A stretch of DNA of 5,526 nt, from contig JABIQT010000199.1 of assembly GCA_018667995.1 (NCBI GenBank), positions 1 through 5,526 on the forward strand, in the 5' to 3' direction. Shown here one piece after another: positions 5,500 through 5,526 of the stretch; the first letter of the stretch is position 1; every line of letters starts with the position of its first letter. The notes below the pieces were generated by a model, which had not been told where the DNA came from, searched no databases, and saw only the letters and a program-made list of their open reading frames with translations. Origin of the DNA: Candidatus Latescibacterota bacterium (GTDB lineage Bacteria > JAAXHH01 > JABIQT01). The position numbers were made by a program, and so were the translations under genes.

Positions 5500-5526
5500 C
5501 AATAAGCGTGCCAGAGAGACCATGGG

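Noticed and set aside
1-5526. CRISPR array, insertion sequence, tRNA, or phage genes
   Set aside because: I found no regularly spaced repeats, transposase or integrase motifs, tRNA-like cloverleaf or phage-like genes.

Overview
The window is gene-dense bacterial DNA with a GC content of roughly one half. It has compact operons, Shine-Dalgarno sites and ATG starts. A signal-peptide-bearing c-type cytochrome implies a respiring cell with a periplasm, so probably Gram-negative. Nothing here fixes the taxon; the mix of universal stress protein, cytidylate-kinase-like proteins and cytochrome c fits environmental respiratory lineages, but that is only an impression.

Layout. (1) Positions 1-352, minus strand: the N-terminal part of a CPA-type Na+/H+ (or K+/H+) antiporter, cut by the window edge. 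(2) Positions 353-778: a 426-base spacer between divergent genes, with one weak small ORF on the minus strand (474-707). (3) Positions 779-3787, plus strand: a tight four-gene operon made of a UspA-type stress protein, two different cytidylate-kinase-like proteins, and an exported monohaem c-type cytochrome with a helical-repeat tail. Spacings are 19 nt, 3 nt and a 4-nt ATGA overlap. (4) Positions 3788-3870: the convergent junction, holding a perfect 15-bp inverted repeat that looks like a bidirectional terminator. (5) Positions 5455-3871, minus strand: a second operon of a YwiC-like multi-pass membrane protein followed 40 nt later by a third cytidylate-kinase-like protein. (6) Positions 5456-5526: the leader of that operon with a possible extended -10 promoter.

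The striking point is three diverged cytidylate-kinase-like proteins (the Cytidylate_kin2-type family, not housekeeping Cmk) within about 3.3 kb. They lie in two convergent operons, each pairing the kinases with a stress, membrane or redox partner. The second (plus strand) and third (minus strand) are clearly closer to each other than to the first, which is shorter and lacks their shared C-terminal motif. All three have a P-loop that departs from Walker A. I infer a nucleotide-binding signalling or stress module linked to the cell envelope and respiration; its substrate and output cannot be read from the sequence.
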